The notes: generated by a model from the sequence alone, not told the origin. Shown: positions 9,150-18,558, counted from the stretch's first letter. The stretch: 64,000 nt of DNA from an uncultured bacterium (GCA_938017895.1 CALIJI010000007.1:1-64000); one strand, 5' to 3'. Made by a program: numbers and translations.

Positions 9150-9665
9150 TTAACCTCTTAAAACTTTAGAATAAATATCTCCAGACGAGGCTCCTTTTAT
9201 ATATTTGTCATGTCTTAAAAAATCTTGTTTCATTGCTACTATTTGAGCTCGTTCATAATCTGTTAAGTTAAGCATTCTTTTATGGAGTTGCTGACTCCCA
9301 TTCACCATTAGTGGCTTCTTTTCGTGAATATCCACTAACCAGATATCAAAATTCCATTCGTTTCCATTAAATAAAACTGTTAATCCAAACCAGATACCAT
9401 TCGGTCTAAATTCTTTCTCTATACCAAAATTTACCAAATCATGCATTTGTATTTTTTGTATTAATGGAATTTTCGCTAGTTCTTCTATTAATTTTGCACG
9501 CTCATTAAAATCTGAATTTCCAAAAATTGAAATATCTACATCTCGAGCAACCATAGTTCTATACAAGTAGCTACCTTCAAAACGGACATCCCCAAATTTA
9601 GTTAAAATTTTTTCTATATTTGTTTCTTTTAATACTTTATAAGCTTCAATTTGTATATTTTCCAT
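9150..9665 (-). CDS. Nucleotidyltransferase-fold protein (Pol-beta superfamily)
   Basis: 171 aa from the ATG at 9665; the longer frame starts in the promoter -10 box and is rejected. It has the core of the superfamily: GSYLYRTMVARDVDISIFG (Gly-Ser followed by Asp-x-Asp) and a later third acidic strand (WNFDIWL). Members add nucleotides to proteins, RNA or small molecules, including antibiotic-modifying and MNT-type antitoxin enzymes. No HEPN partner is next to it. It lies inside the 58-bp repeat pair. Precise role unknown. Confidence 0.65.
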   Translation of the reverse strand: MENIQIEAYKVLKETNIEKILTKFGDVRFEGSYLYRTMVARDVDISIFGNSDFNERAKLIEELAKIPLIQKIQMHDLVNFGIEKEFRPNGIWFGLTVLFNGNEWNFDIWLVDIHEKKPLMVNGSQQLHKRMLNLTDYERAQIVAMKQDFLRHDKYIKGASSGDIYSKVLRG

Positions 9666-9769
9666 ATTTACCTTTTCTTGATGAACTACTTTACTTATAT
9701 CACAATACCTGATAAGTTTAACCAAATTATTATAACACATTTCGACTAGCTGTTCAAATCAATTATAGT

Positions 9770-9827
9770 CTAAATTTTAGCACGCCAGTTAGCGTGCTAT
9801 TTTTGAATCTAAAAATTTACTTGACTC
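9770..9827 (+). repeat. 58-bp direct repeat, copy 2
   Basis: Second copy of the repeat at 8431-8488, one mismatch. It is followed directly by the remnant of a serine recombinase gene (9884-10351). Together they suggest a past site-specific insertion or a duplication across the repeat. Confidence 0.85.
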
Positions 9828-9883
9828 TTCCACCCAAGAGAGTTATCATGTCACCACAAATAAATTTATGGAGGTATATCAAG

Positions 9884-10351
9884 ATGGAAAAATTACGTCA
9901 AGCCAATAAAACGTATTACTTCGAAACCATGAAAGAGCGCTATGATGTCAAAGAAAATGAATATCAAGCTAGTCTACGGAAAGAACTCACCAAAGCCGCC
10001 CAACGTATAGCAGAACTAGACACCATCATTCAAAAGCTCTATTAAAAGCAACTCTTGGGTGGTATTAGTGACGAAAGATTTTCGAAACTCAGCGAGGGTT
10101 TTGAGGCAGAACAAGCGATTTTAAAAACTCAAGTGATGGAAAAGCAGACCCAACTTTCTGAGGTGGTTAAATCGGCAGATAACATCGAAAGGTTTCTCCA
10201 AACGATTTGAAACTATACCACTATTGAACAACTAACTCCGCAAATCGTAAACGAGCTTGTCGATAAAATCGTCTTTCATCAACCGATTGGGCGAGGCAAG
10301 AAGCGTCAAGTAAAGATTGAGCTTCACTACCGTTTTATCGGGGAACTCTAA
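9884..10351 (+). pseudogene. Remnant of a large serine recombinase (DUF4368-type C-terminus)
   Basis: One frame runs from an ATG with a good ribosome site (TATGGAGGTA) to TAA at 10349-10351, but it has in-frame stops TAA (10043) and TGA (10208). The translated pieces follow the C-terminal region of TndX/Tn5397-like large serine recombinases: RIAELDTIIQKLY, ISDERFSKLSEGFEAEQ, and a beta end with LVDKIVFH and HYRFIGEL. The N-terminal catalytic domain is missing. So this is a dead fragment of an integrative element. TGA is a stop elsewhere in the window, so recoding is not the explanation. Confidence 0.75.
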
Positions 10352-10441
10352 AAAGCGAGCCTACAGGACTTGATTTAAACTAAAATTAGTGAACTGCTCA
10401 GGGAGGGGTGGATATTATACCACGACTATCAAAATAAAATA

Positions 10442-10459
10442 AGCCTCACTATGGAGGCT
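10442..10459 (-). terminator. Rho-independent terminator
   Basis: Stem AGCCTC with GAGGCT and a T-rich run on the minus strand, directly after the 10472-11530 gene. Confidence 0.65.
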
Positions 10460-10471
10460 CACCTTTTGTTT

Positions 10472-11530
10472 TTAGATATTTTTCGCTAAACCGTAGGTAG
10501 CTTTAGCAACTCGTACAAATTCTTTTTTGCTTTGAAGATTTAGAAGAACTGTTGTTTCTTTGACTTTTCTCTTTTCTAATACGCGCTTAACTATTTCGTC
10601 GCGATAAAGTGGCTCACCTGCCTCTTCTAGGACGGCTGTAATTGTGTCTGCCACAGTGCCTTTTTTAAAACCCCAATCGTCGAGTGCGTAAATTCCACGA
10701 CCAATCAAGACAAACCTTTTATCTTTGATTAATTCGTTATGGATTGCTTGAGTGGTGACATCTTTTCGGCTAAAGTCACTTTCGCGAATTTCTTTTGCGA
10801 TTTCAGAAAAATGCATTGGCTCTTTTTTTGTTCCTAGAATCACAAAGATTTTATCGCGAATATTTTTTGGATTTACACTTGGCCATTTCTCGAGGCCCCA
10901 TAGGTTATTTAGTGAGGCGAGATTTTTTGAAACACTAGCAATTGCTTCAATTTGACTTGGGTGTTCATAAGATAGTTTTGAGTCTAGCTCGTCTAATGTC
11001 ATTGGACTTTTATTCTTTTTGATGATATTGACAATTTCATCGATTGCTGATTTTATTTTTCGCTCGTCGCCATACTCTGCATTTGCTATAGCGCTAAAGT
11101 ATTTATCATTCTCTTGCACTACTACAAGTTTACTGCTAATTTCTGCAATAAATAATAAATTCGAAATATCTTGCTCTGTAGGTGTTTTTTCAAGATATTT
11201 TTCTACTAGATTCTTAGTTTTTGATATCCTTCCAGATTCTGCTAGATGTCTAATAAGTACCTTTTCTATTTCGGCTAGGTGTTCAATTTCACCTTTTTCA
11301 GCAGAGATTTTAAGGCGAATTAAAGCAGCTTTTTCGAGCTGACGAACTCGTTCGCGAGTGATGTCGAGACGCTCACCAATCTGTTCGAGTGTTTCTTTCG
11401 CTCCATTAAGTCCAAAGCGACGTGTGATAATTTCTTGCTCTCGTGGTTGTCCAATTATTTGGAGAGATTTGTGAACAAGGGCTTCAATCAGCTGGATTTT
11501 TTCGTTTTGAATCTGGTTATTATTTTCCAT
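10472..11530 (-). CDS. Sigma-70 region-4-like HTH fused to HARE-HTH winged-helix domains
   Basis: 352 aa. Residues 18-70 match sigma-70 region 4 (REQEIITRRFGLNGAKETL, then a recognition helix ITRERVRQLEKAAL), the part of a sigma factor that reads the -35 box. Regions 2 and 3 are absent. The rest contains winged-helix domains of the HARE-HTH type (as in RNA polymerase delta), clearest at about 225-290 (PMHFSEIAKEI and GRGIYALDDWG) and again near the C-terminus. It is likely an RNA polymerase-associated regulator. Single gene with its own terminator. Confidence 0.75.
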   Translation of the reverse strand: MENNNQIQNEKIQLIEALVHKSLQIIGQPREQEIITRRFGLNGAKETLEQIGERLDITRERVRQLEKAALIRLKISAEKGEIEHLAEIEKVLIRHLAESGRISKTKNLVEKYLEKTPTEQDISNLLFIAEISSKLVVVQENDKYFSAIANAEYGDERKIKSAIDEIVNIIKKNKSPMTLDELDSKLSYEHPSQIEAIASVSKNLASLNNLWGLEKWPSVNPKNIRDKIFVILGTKKEPMHFSEIAKEIRESDFSRKDVTTQAIHNELIKDKRFVLIGRGIYALDDWGFKKGTVADTITAVLEEAGEPLYRDEIVKRVLEKRKVKETTVLLNLQSKKEFVRVAKATYGLAKNI

Positions 11531-11717
11531 ACTTTCCCTATTTGGTTAAAATTAATATTTTTAAGTTAAATATTATTCTAAAATAATATTTAATAATTGT
11601 CAACACTCATTCTCTCTTTTTCTTAAATTATTATAACACAATTTTGCGACAAAAAACAAAAAATGCTATAAAAATTTATTTTTTAAACTTTTATAGCATA
11701 ATATATTTATGTATATG

Positions 11718-14063
11718 TTATTTTTTCTTAGTGATGGTTTTTCGCTTTGTGGCTTTCTTTTTTGTAGATACTTTCTTTCCTGACTTGCGTGTTTTTGCGA
11801 TTTCAACTAATTCTGCGGCTTGTTTTTCGGTAATTTTTTCAATATCTAAATCTTTTGGAAGAAGTGCTTTAATTTCATTGCTGGATATATATTTTCTCCC
11901 AAATCCACCTCGAGAAATTATGATTCCATTTTTAAATTTCTTTAAAATTCGTTTTTCGTCGGCCTTCAGTTTTTCTTCGTAAAGCATTTGCGCCTCAGTT
12001 TCAGTAATTTCGAAAGGCGATATCGGCTTAATACTTACAAAAGTGTTTTCGATTTTAATGTAAGGACCGTATTGACCGATATTGGCTGTAATTTCTTTAC
12101 CGTCCTCAGTTTTGCCAACTTTTCGTGGCAAAAGAAACATTTTCAAAGCACTTTCGAGCGAGACGGTTTCGATTTTTTCGCCAGCTGGCATCGGCGCGAA
12201 TTTCACTTCTTCGCCCTCAACTTTATTATCGCCAAGCTGAATCATTGGTCCAAAACGGCCAAATCGTGCAAAAACTTTTCGTCCAGTCTTTGGGTCGACT
12301 CCAATTTCGCGAGCGGGCGCTACAGCGTTACGATCAATTTCTCCTGAATCCATAATTAATTTATGGAATGGCTTATAGAAGTCGTCAAGCACTTCGAGAC
12401 GATTTTCTTCACCTATAGCAATTTTATCAAAGTCATTCTCTAGGTTTGCTGTCCAGCCATAATCAACAACCTGGTTAAAATAATCGTTCAAGAAATCACT
12501 CAAAACCTCGCCGCTTGCAGTGGGTAGTAGTTTTCCTTTAGTTGAGCCAGTTTTCTCTTGAACAACTTCGCGGTTAATCTTATTTTTCGAAAGTGAAATT
12601 TGAATTACATCGCGCGGATTTCCTTCTCCTTCGCCTTTCAGGGCGTAGCCACGAGCTTGAATTGTATCTAGAATTGTAGCATAAGTTGATGGGCGGCCAA
12701 TTCCGAGATCTTCGAGTTTTTTAACAAGAGAACCTTCGGTATAGCGAGCTGGCGGACGCGAGAAAACTTCTTTTGCGATAATTTCATTAAAATTTAAATT
12801 ATCGCCGTTTGCAAGTTCTGGCAAGAATTCATCTTTTTTTCCGTTAGAATAAACTTTCAAGAACCCATCAAAAACAACTTTTTCTCCTTTAGCTTCAAAA
12901 TAATTTTCTTGACCAGAAATTTCAATTTTGACAGTAGTTTTTTCGATTTTTGCCGGCGCCATCTGGCTAGCAAGCGTGCGGTTTCGAATCAGTGTATAAA
13001 TCTTTTGCAAATCTTGACTAGTTGAAGCTTTTTCATTCGCTATTACAGTTGGCCGAATTGCTTCGTGCGCTTCTTGCGCTGTGGCTGATTTTGTGGCAAA
13101 ATTACGTGCTTTATGGTATTTTTCGCCAAAAGTTTTCTTAATAAATTCTTCACTGGATTTAATTGCGAATCCACTCAAATTTACACTGTCGGTTCGCATA
13201 TAAGTGATTTTACCAGATTGGTAGAGCTTTTGTGCAGCAGTCATGGTGCTTTTGGCTGAAAATCCAAGCCGTGCGTTGGCCTCTTGCTGAAGAGTTGAAG
13301 TTGTAAATGGCGCGCTTGGGTTGCGGGTGCCAGGAGTTTTTGAAATACTTGCAACTTTAAAGCTAGCCGTCTTTAGGCTTTGGAGAAAATCAGTTGCAGC
13401 CTTTTCGGTTTCGAATTTTTTATTAAGTTCAGCTTTTAGGATCTCGCCAGAATTTGGTACAATAAATTCCCCAGTAATTTTAAACGAACTTTTCGCACCG
13501 AACTTTTCGATCTCGCGCTCTCGTTCTACAAGTAGTTTGACTGCTGGGCTTTGTACGCGACCGGCACTTTTTCCGCCAGGAACTTTTCGCCACACAACAG
13601 GGCTTAAATCAAAACCAACTAGCCAGTCTAAAGTTTGGCGAGTTTGTTGAGCTTCAACCATTTTCATGTCAATTTTTCGTGGATTTTTAATTGCCTCTTC
13701 GATTGCATTTTTAGTAATTTCGTGAAAAACAATTCGCTTGGTAGTTTTTGGGTTTAATTTCAAAACTTCGCAAAGATGCCACGCAATTGCTTCCCCTTCG
13801 CGGTCTTCATCGGTTGCAAGCCAAACTTCTTCGGCGGCTTTAACGGCTTTTCGAAGCTCTGTGACAACTTTTTTCTTGCCGGGATCAACTTCAAAAGTGA
13901 TTTTATATTTATTGTTTGTTTCAATTGGTCGGCCACCGTCTTTATTTTTTTTGGCAATCTGGCGAATATGCCCAACGCTGGACATGACTGTAAAATCTTT
14001 ACCGAGATATTTTTCTATAGTTTTAGCCTTAGCGGGGCTCTCTACGATTACTAAATTCTTCAT
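11718..14063 (-). CDS. topA: DNA topoisomerase I
   Basis: 781 aa type IA topoisomerase, which relaxes negative supercoils by cutting one strand. The N-terminal Toprim domain has VESPAKAKTIEKYL and the metal-binding TDEDREGEA; the active-site tyrosine is in ITYMRTDSVNLS at about residue 300. C-terminal topoisomerase repeats follow (KVFARFGRFGPMIQLGD), then a Lys-rich tail. I do not see zinc-finger cysteine pairs in the C-terminus. Full length for the family. ATG start with a near-leaderless promoter. Confidence 0.96.
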   Translation of the reverse strand: MKNLVIVESPAKAKTIEKYLGKDFTVMSSVGHIRQIAKKNKDGGRPIETNNKYKITFEVDPGKKKVVTELRKAVKAAEEVWLATDEDREGEAIAWHLCEVLKLNPKTTKRIVFHEITKNAIEEAIKNPRKIDMKMVEAQQTRQTLDWLVGFDLSPVVWRKVPGGKSAGRVQSPAVKLLVEREREIEKFGAKSSFKITGEFIVPNSGEILKAELNKKFETEKAATDFLQSLKTASFKVASISKTPGTRNPSAPFTTSTLQQEANARLGFSAKSTMTAAQKLYQSGKITYMRTDSVNLSGFAIKSSEEFIKKTFGEKYHKARNFATKSATAQEAHEAIRPTVIANEKASTSQDLQKIYTLIRNRTLASQMAPAKIEKTTVKIEISGQENYFEAKGEKVVFDGFLKVYSNGKKDEFLPELANGDNLNFNEIIAKEVFSRPPARYTEGSLVKKLEDLGIGRPSTYATILDTIQARGYALKGEGEGNPRDVIQISLSKNKINREVVQEKTGSTKGKLLPTASGEVLSDFLNDYFNQVVDYGWTANLENDFDKIAIGEENRLEVLDDFYKPFHKLIMDSGEIDRNAVAPAREIGVDPKTGRKVFARFGRFGPMIQLGDNKVEGEEVKFAPMPAGEKIETVSLESALKMFLLPRKVGKTEDGKEITANIGQYGPYIKIENTFVSIKPISPFEITETEAQMLYEEKLKADEKRILKKFKNGIIISRGGFGRKYISSNEIKALLPKDLDIEKITEKQAAELVEIAKTRKSGKKVSTKKKATKRKTITKKK

Positions 14064-14074
14064 AAGCTTAATTT

Positions 14075-14103
14075 ATTTTATCACTTTCAAAGTTTTTCTA
14101 CAA
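14075..14103 (-). promoter_or_regulatory. topA promoter, near-leaderless
   Basis: Minus-strand TTGTAG and TAAAAT with a 17-base spacer. The topA ATG follows 11 bases after the -10 box, giving a leader of only about 4 bases and no Shine-Dalgarno. Confidence 0.5.
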
Positions 14104-14228
14104 ATTTTAAAAAGTCTTAACTTTTAAAATTCAAGCTTTTACGGAGAAAATGGGTTTTTAGTACAGACTCAAATTCTACCTGTAGTGCTAAGCTTGTTGT
14201 AGCTCTCTTTTTTGATATTTTTGGGAAA

Positions 14229-14525
14229 TTATTTTTTGTAGTTTTCGTTAACGTATTTTTGAAATTCTTGCATTTGTTCGAGTGAATAAGGTTTAGAATT
14301 TTCGCTATTCGTAATTAACTCTCCATTAATAATTCCACGATTTCGAAGGTCACTCTCTAATGAGTTTGCTTTTATTGCGGCCGCTCCGATACTGTCAAAT
14401 GCACCATCAATTTGCTTTTTGAGAGAATAAATTACACCGCATAAAATTAAAATAATTACAGTAAAAATAGTTGAAATTATTACAAGAAGTTTGTTATTTT
14501 TAAAAAAACAGCTCTTTTTTGACAT
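14229..14525 (-). CDS. Small single-pass membrane protein
   Basis: 98 aa. A basic N-terminus (KKSCFFKNNK) is followed by one membrane segment at about residues 14-34, then a polar extracytoplasmic domain of about 60 residues ending QKYVNENYKK. It looks like a signal-anchor protein. No known domain. It sits in front of the secreted protein at 14568-14930 in the same direction, 42 bases apart. Confidence 0.55.
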   Translation of the reverse strand: MSKKSCFFKNNKLLVIISTIFTVIILILCGVIYSLKKQIDGAFDSIGAAAIKANSLESDLRNRGIINGELITNSENSKPYSLEQMQEFQKYVNENYKK

Positions 14526-14567
14526 AGAATTCCTTTCATTTAAAATACTCGGACATATGAGTATCAG

Positions 14568-14930
14568 TTAGTTTACTGCTATGTAGATTGTTTGAGTTCG
14601 GTTACCATCGATCCAGACATTTTTAGTCTTATTAAATCTTGCTCCGTTTGATAAAATTCCTTCTATCATTACAGCTCTATTTCCACCGGGCCGAGGTGCA
14701 GTAACTGTAAAATGCCTACTATCTCCACCTTCCATTGAGCCACGATTACCAGACGATGCTCCATTAAGAATAATTCTTGATTTTACGACAGGATAGTCTT
14801 CTCTCCAGTCAAAAATATTTTTACCTTTTACTGGAACAACTTTCACGGTAACACCCGCTGTGTCTACTTTTACAACGGGTGTTGTTGTGATGAAAATATC
14901 TAAAACGGCAGTAAGGGTAAACAATATCAC
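14568..14930 (-). CDS. Putative exported protein with a beta-rich domain
   Basis: About 120 aa from a GTG at 14930. The N-terminus is hydrophobic (ILFTLTAVLDIFI) and could be an export signal or anchor. The rest is rich in Val, Thr and Gly and probably a single beta-sandwich (NRAVMIEGILSNGARFNKTKNVWIDGN has alternating strands). The start is uncertain: the frame stays open for nine more codons upstream without a standard start. Function unknown. Confidence 0.45.
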   Translation of the reverse strand: MILFTLTAVLDIFITTTPVVKVDTAGVTVKVVPVKGKNIFDWREDYPVVKSRIILNGASSGNRGSMEGGDSRHFTVTAPRPGGNRAVMIEGILSNGARFNKTKNVWIDGNRTQTIYIAVN

Positions 14931-15162
14931 TCTTAATAAATCTTTAACTTTATTTTTCGATATACTTCACTCTTAATCTTTCTTTACAAAAAGATGTCCG
15001 AGATATAATTATATTAACATAAAGGTTTTTAAAAAAACAAGATTTTTTAAGTAGTCAAAAAAAGAGATTCAAAAAGTAAAATTATGAGTTAATGATAAGG
15101 TTTTTATCCAACTAGTAAGAAATTATTAAAGCTCGCCTTATTTTAAACATAACTACTTTGGT

Positions 15163-15191
15163 TTGAAACTTACTACGAAATCTGTTATAAT
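15163..15191 (+). promoter_or_regulatory. Promoter of the GT4 gene, leaderless type
   Basis: TTGAAA and TATAAT with a 17-base spacer. The -10 box is followed after 7 bases by the ATG at 15199 (TATAATCAAGCTTATG), so the mRNA would start at or next to the start codon. The same box, TATAATCAAGCT-ATG, occurs at 31160. Confidence 0.75.
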
Positions 15192-15198
15192 CAAGCTT

Positions 15199-16509
15199 AT
15201 GAAAATTGCGATTGCATCTGATTTATTCTGGCCGATGATTAATGGTATCTCGGTTTTTTCGAAAAATTTAGCTGAACAAATGACGGCGCGCGGGCACGAA
15301 GTTGTGGTTTTTGCGCCAAGTCAAAATGGTGAATATTATATCGAAGAAATCGACGGCTACCGCGTGGTTCGTTTAAGCTCGACCAACTTCCCTTTTTACC
15401 CAAACCAAACCGAAACTCTGCCTGAGCCTCGCAAAATTGCAGGTGGGCGAATTACTGTTCCACGGATTTACCTTCATAATGGATATAGGCTTTCTCTTCT
15501 CCCGATTCGAGAAATCCGCAAATTTTGTAAAGAAAATAATTTTATGCCAGATGTTTCACATATTCAATTGCAACTTTTTGTGGGTCAGGCGATGATCGAT
15601 TTTTCGCGAAAACATAATATTCCGGTGGTGATTACCAATCATTCCAGCCCAGAGAACTTATTTGATAATTTAAAAATGCTTGCGCCTCTTTCACCTATTA
15701 TCAATCGTACAGTTTTACTTTATACCAAACGCTTTGCACTGCAAGCAGATTATGCTACGATGCCGACTCAGCAAGCGATTGAGCGCCATTTTCGAAATCC
15801 AGAAAAAGCTAAAATGCCGATTGAGGCTGTTTCGAACGGTATTGATTTAAGCCGATTTACTCCTGGAAAGCCACCAAAAGAATTTTTTGAAAAATTTGAT
15901 TTGCCGCAAAACTTACCGATTGTAATGAATATTGGTCGCGTTGATGCCGAAAAGCATATTTCAACCTTAATTTTGGCATTTAATGAAGTATTAAAAAATA
16001 ACAAAAAAGCTCAGCTCGTGATTGTTGGTGACGGCACCGATCGCCCGAACCTTGAGAATTTGGTTTATAAATTAGGAATTTCGAAAAATGTTCGCTTCAT
16101 GGGTACGCAACTTGGCGAAGATTTGGTGAATTTTCACCGCGCAGCTAGTGTGTTTGTTTCGGCGAGCCCAACTGAGACTCAAGGAATTGTCTTTCTCGAG
16201 GCGGCAGCTTGCGGTAAGCCTGTGATTGGTGTTGATGTTGGTGCGGTTAAAGAAATCTGCCAAGATGGTGTGAATGGTTTTTTGTGTGAAACTGATAATA
16301 TTGAACAAATCGCCGAAAGTATTTCGAAAATTCTTGATAACAAAAAACTCGCGGCAGATTTTTCAAAAAATGGTCTTGAAATTATTAAGAAACACGATTT
16401 GAATTTTACAATTTCAAAATTTGAAGAAATTTATAATTTTGTGATTGAAAAGAAAAAGAGTGAGCCAAAAAATTGGCTTGAAAAACTCTCTCGAAAATTG
16501 AAGAAATAA
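15199..16509 (+). CDS. GT4-family glycosyltransferase
   Basis: 436 aa from ATG 15199. A TTG start 36 bases upstream is the promoter -35 box and is rejected. N-terminal MKIAIASDLFWPMINGISVF is typical of GT-B retaining enzymes; the C-terminal domain has NIGRVDAEKHI, a nucleotide-binding GDGTDRPNLE, and the catalytic E-x7-E region (PTETQGIVFLEAAACGKPVI). It is closest by eye to diacylglycerol glucosyltransferases and mannosyltransferases that make membrane glycolipids. The acceptor is unknown. The next gene starts one base after its stop. Confidence 0.88.
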   Translation: MKIAIASDLFWPMINGISVFSKNLAEQMTARGHEVVVFAPSQNGEYYIEEIDGYRVVRLSSTNFPFYPNQTETLPEPRKIAGGRITVPRIYLHNGYRLSLLPIREIRKFCKENNFMPDVSHIQLQLFVGQAMIDFSRKHNIPVVITNHSSPENLFDNLKMLAPLSPIINRTVLLYTKRFALQADYATMPTQQAIERHFRNPEKAKMPIEAVSNGIDLSRFTPGKPPKEFFEKFDLPQNLPIVMNIGRVDAEKHISTLILAFNEVLKNNKKAQLVIVGDGTDRPNLENLVYKLGISKNVRFMGTQLGEDLVNFHRAASVFVSASPTETQGIVFLEAAACGKPVIGVDVGAVKEICQDGVNGFLCETDNIEQIAESISKILDNKKLAADFSKNGLEIIKKHDLNFTISKFEEIYNFVIEKKKSEPKNWLEKLSRKLKK

Positions 16510-16510
16510 T

Positions 16511-18205
16511 ATGATTCTTAGTGTAGAAATTACTGAAAAATCTTTTGGCAACAAACAACTTCTTCAGAATATAAAATTTAGCATCGATGAAGGCGAAAAA
16601 GTTGGTTTAATTGGGAGGAATGGAATTGGAAAATCCACACTTTTTGGCATTTTGCTTGGTCGTGACCAAGATTTTTCGGGCGAAGTAATTTTTCGGAAAG
16701 GTTCAGTTATTGCCAGCACACAACAGGAATATTCCAGCGCCGGTGAGCAAACTGTGCTTGATTTTATCTTAAATGATCTGCCGGAATACGCTCATCTTTC
16801 AAAACTTTTGCGTGAACTTCCTGAAAAAATGGGCGAAAACATGGCGCTGATCGAAAAATATACCGACGCCCTGAATCGCTTTCAAGAGAAAAATTTCCAC
16901 TTTATTGAAGATAAAATTAAAGCTGAACTTCGCGATTTTGGCCTTGGCGGTTTTGAAAATCGCCAGATGAAAACACTTTCGGGCGGTCAGAAGCGCTTAG
17001 TTGATACGATTAAGATTATTCATTCGAAAGCTGATTTGGCACTCGTTGATGAACCAACTAACTTTATGGATTCGCACGCCAAAAATCGTTTTTTGAGTTG
17101 GATGAAAAATTCTCATGAAGCGGTTCTCGTCATTACTCATGACCGTGATGTTCTCTCAAAGGTTGATCGAATTATTGAAATTCGTGATGGCAAAACTTAT
17201 ATTTTTAAAGGAAATTATGACGATTATTTGCGCACAAATATGTTTTCGACTACCAATCAAATTCAAGATTTTGAAAGTATTCAGCGCCGAATTGCAAATT
17301 TGAAAGATAAAGTTCGCGAATATCAACGAATGAAGGAAAAAGCTCGAGATCCGAGTACGATCCAACGATTTAAGCGGCTCGAAAATAAATCACGTGAAGA
17401 ACTTGCGGGTCTTGAAGAGATTGAAAAACCAAGTTTTTGGATTGATCAAGAAAATGTCGAAAATCTTGATTTTAAGGCGGCGAAATCTTATCAAAAATTT
17501 AAGGCTAAAAATGTTAAAATCGGTATTAAAAATGAAGAAACGCGTTCAGTGCGAAGTTTGGTGCGGGCAGAAAATCTTGCGCTCGGTTACGGTTCACTTG
17601 AAGATGCGCTTGAAAATAAAAATGGCGCAAAAATTCTTTTCGAAAATGTAAATTTTGATCTAAAAGTTGGCGGCATTTTGGAGATTTTTGGCCGAAATGG
17701 TGTTGGAAAAACCAGCTTAATTAAAACGATTTTTGGTGCGGAAAACGAAAAAGCGGAAATCTACGACGGTAATATTTTTCTTGACGAAACCGCGAGAATT
17801 GGAATTTATAGTCAAGAAATTAGTTCTGATTTTTTCGAAATGAACCTAAAAGATGCAATTGAGAAAATCTACCTTGATCAAAATATTTCAATCACGAAGG
17901 AAAAAATTTACCGAATTTTACACCAGTATCTCTTTTCTACTGAGGACTTCGAGACACCTATTCGTGAGCTCTCCGGCGGTCAGAAGGCGAGATTTCAGCT
18001 GATTAGAATGCTTTCGAATGAGCCACAGGTTTTAATCTTAGATGAGCCAACTTCGCACTTAGATTTACCGAGTATTGAAGAATTAGAATCGGCGCTCAAG
18101 AAATACTCTGGCGCGATAATTTTTGTGAGTCACGATGATTATTTTCGAAAAGCCATGCAATCTGGTAATAAAGACTATCAAATTATAAAAATTAGCGAAA
18201 AATGA
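16511..18205 (+). CDS. ABC-F family ATPase
   Basis: 564 aa with two ABC cassettes and no membrane segment. Cassette 1: GRNGIGKST, LSGGQKRLVD, LVDEPTNF. Cassette 2: GRNGVGKTS, LSGGQKARFQ, LILDEPTSHLD. Between them (about residues 255-310) is a long charged helical linker, the part that reaches the ribosomal P-site tRNA in ABC-F proteins. These proteins rescue stalled ribosomes or protect against ribosome antibiotics. It is co-transcribed with the GT4 gene (1-base gap). Ends in TGA. Confidence 0.9.
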   Translation: MILSVEITEKSFGNKQLLQNIKFSIDEGEKVGLIGRNGIGKSTLFGILLGRDQDFSGEVIFRKGSVIASTQQEYSSAGEQTVLDFILNDLPEYAHLSKLLRELPEKMGENMALIEKYTDALNRFQEKNFHFIEDKIKAELRDFGLGGFENRQMKTLSGGQKRLVDTIKIIHSKADLALVDEPTNFMDSHAKNRFLSWMKNSHEAVLVITHDRDVLSKVDRIIEIRDGKTYIFKGNYDDYLRTNMFSTTNQIQDFESIQRRIANLKDKVREYQRMKEKARDPSTIQRFKRLENKSREELAGLEEIEKPSFWIDQENVENLDFKAAKSYQKFKAKNVKIGIKNEETRSVRSLVRAENLALGYGSLEDALENKNGAKILFENVNFDLKVGGILEIFGRNGVGKTSLIKTIFGAENEKAEIYDGNIFLDETARIGIYSQEISSDFFEMNLKDAIEKIYLDQNISITKEKIYRILHQYLFSTEDFETPIRELSGGQKARFQLIRMLSNEPQVLILDEPTSHLDLPSIEELESALKKYSGAIIFVSHDDYFRKAMQSGNKDYQIIKISEK

Positions 18206-18210
18206 AAAAA

Positions 18211-18226
18211 GGAGCTTGAAAGCTCC
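18211..18226 (-). terminator. Terminator
   Basis: Stem GGAGCTT with AAGCTCC and a 2-base loop, followed on the minus strand by six T. It ends the small gene at 18232-18423. Confidence 0.6.
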
Positions 18227-18231
18227 TGTAT

Positions 18232-18423
18232 CTACCAATTTCGCCACGCTGACAGCCCATGAGCTGCATTCATAGCTGATTGTTGTCCTTTAATTCCTAG
18301 AATTCTAACGTCCTTAAATGTTTGTTGGGACATTTCATTCCAATCAATTTGTGTGTAGCTAGGTACATATGTACCAGCATCAATTTGAGAATTAATGCCG
18401 CCACGGAGAATTTTATTTGCCAT
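18232..18423 (-). CDS. Small hypothetical protein
   Basis: 63 aa, ATG start with a strong ribosome site (AAAAGGGGTG). It is supported by a consensus promoter upstream and a terminator directly after, so it is an independent unit. No membrane segment; ends GLSAWRNW. No family recognised. Confidence 0.65.
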   Translation of the reverse strand: MANKILRGGINSQIDAGTYVPSYTQIDWNEMSQQTFKDVRILGIKGQQSAMNAAHGLSAWRNW

Positions 18424-18465
18424 ATTTCACACCCCTTTTCTTTTTTGCTGTTCTTCAGCTCCACC

Positions 18466-18494
18466 ATTCTAACGCTAACTAAAGGTCTTGTCAA
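18466..18494 (-). promoter_or_regulatory. Promoter of the 63-aa gene
   Basis: Consensus -35 TTGACA, 17-base spacer, -10 TAGAAT on the minus strand. This is a strong promoter for a very small gene, with a normal leader and ribosome site. Confidence 0.7.
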
Positions 18495-18513
18495 TACCTT
18501 AAATTAAATAAAA

Positions 18514-18538
18514 AACTGTCCAGCTCGCGCGGACAGTT
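18514..18538 (-). terminator. Rho-independent terminator
   Basis: 8-bp stem AACTGTCC with GGACAGTT, then a T run on the minus strand. Ends the glutaredoxin gene. Confidence 0.75.
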
Positions 18539-18558
18539 AAAATATGTTAAATTAGACC

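Noticed and set aside
10043..10210. Recoded stop codons (TGA or TAA read as amino acids) in the recombinase
   Set aside because: TGA and TAA serve as stops in intact genes here, the only Trp tRNA seen reads UGG, and the recombinase also lacks its catalytic domain, so it is simply broken.
15163..15198. Upstream TTG start adding 12 residues to the GT4 protein
   Set aside because: That TTG is the -35 box of the gene's own promoter with TATAAT 17 bases later; the family N-terminus starts at the ATG at 15199.
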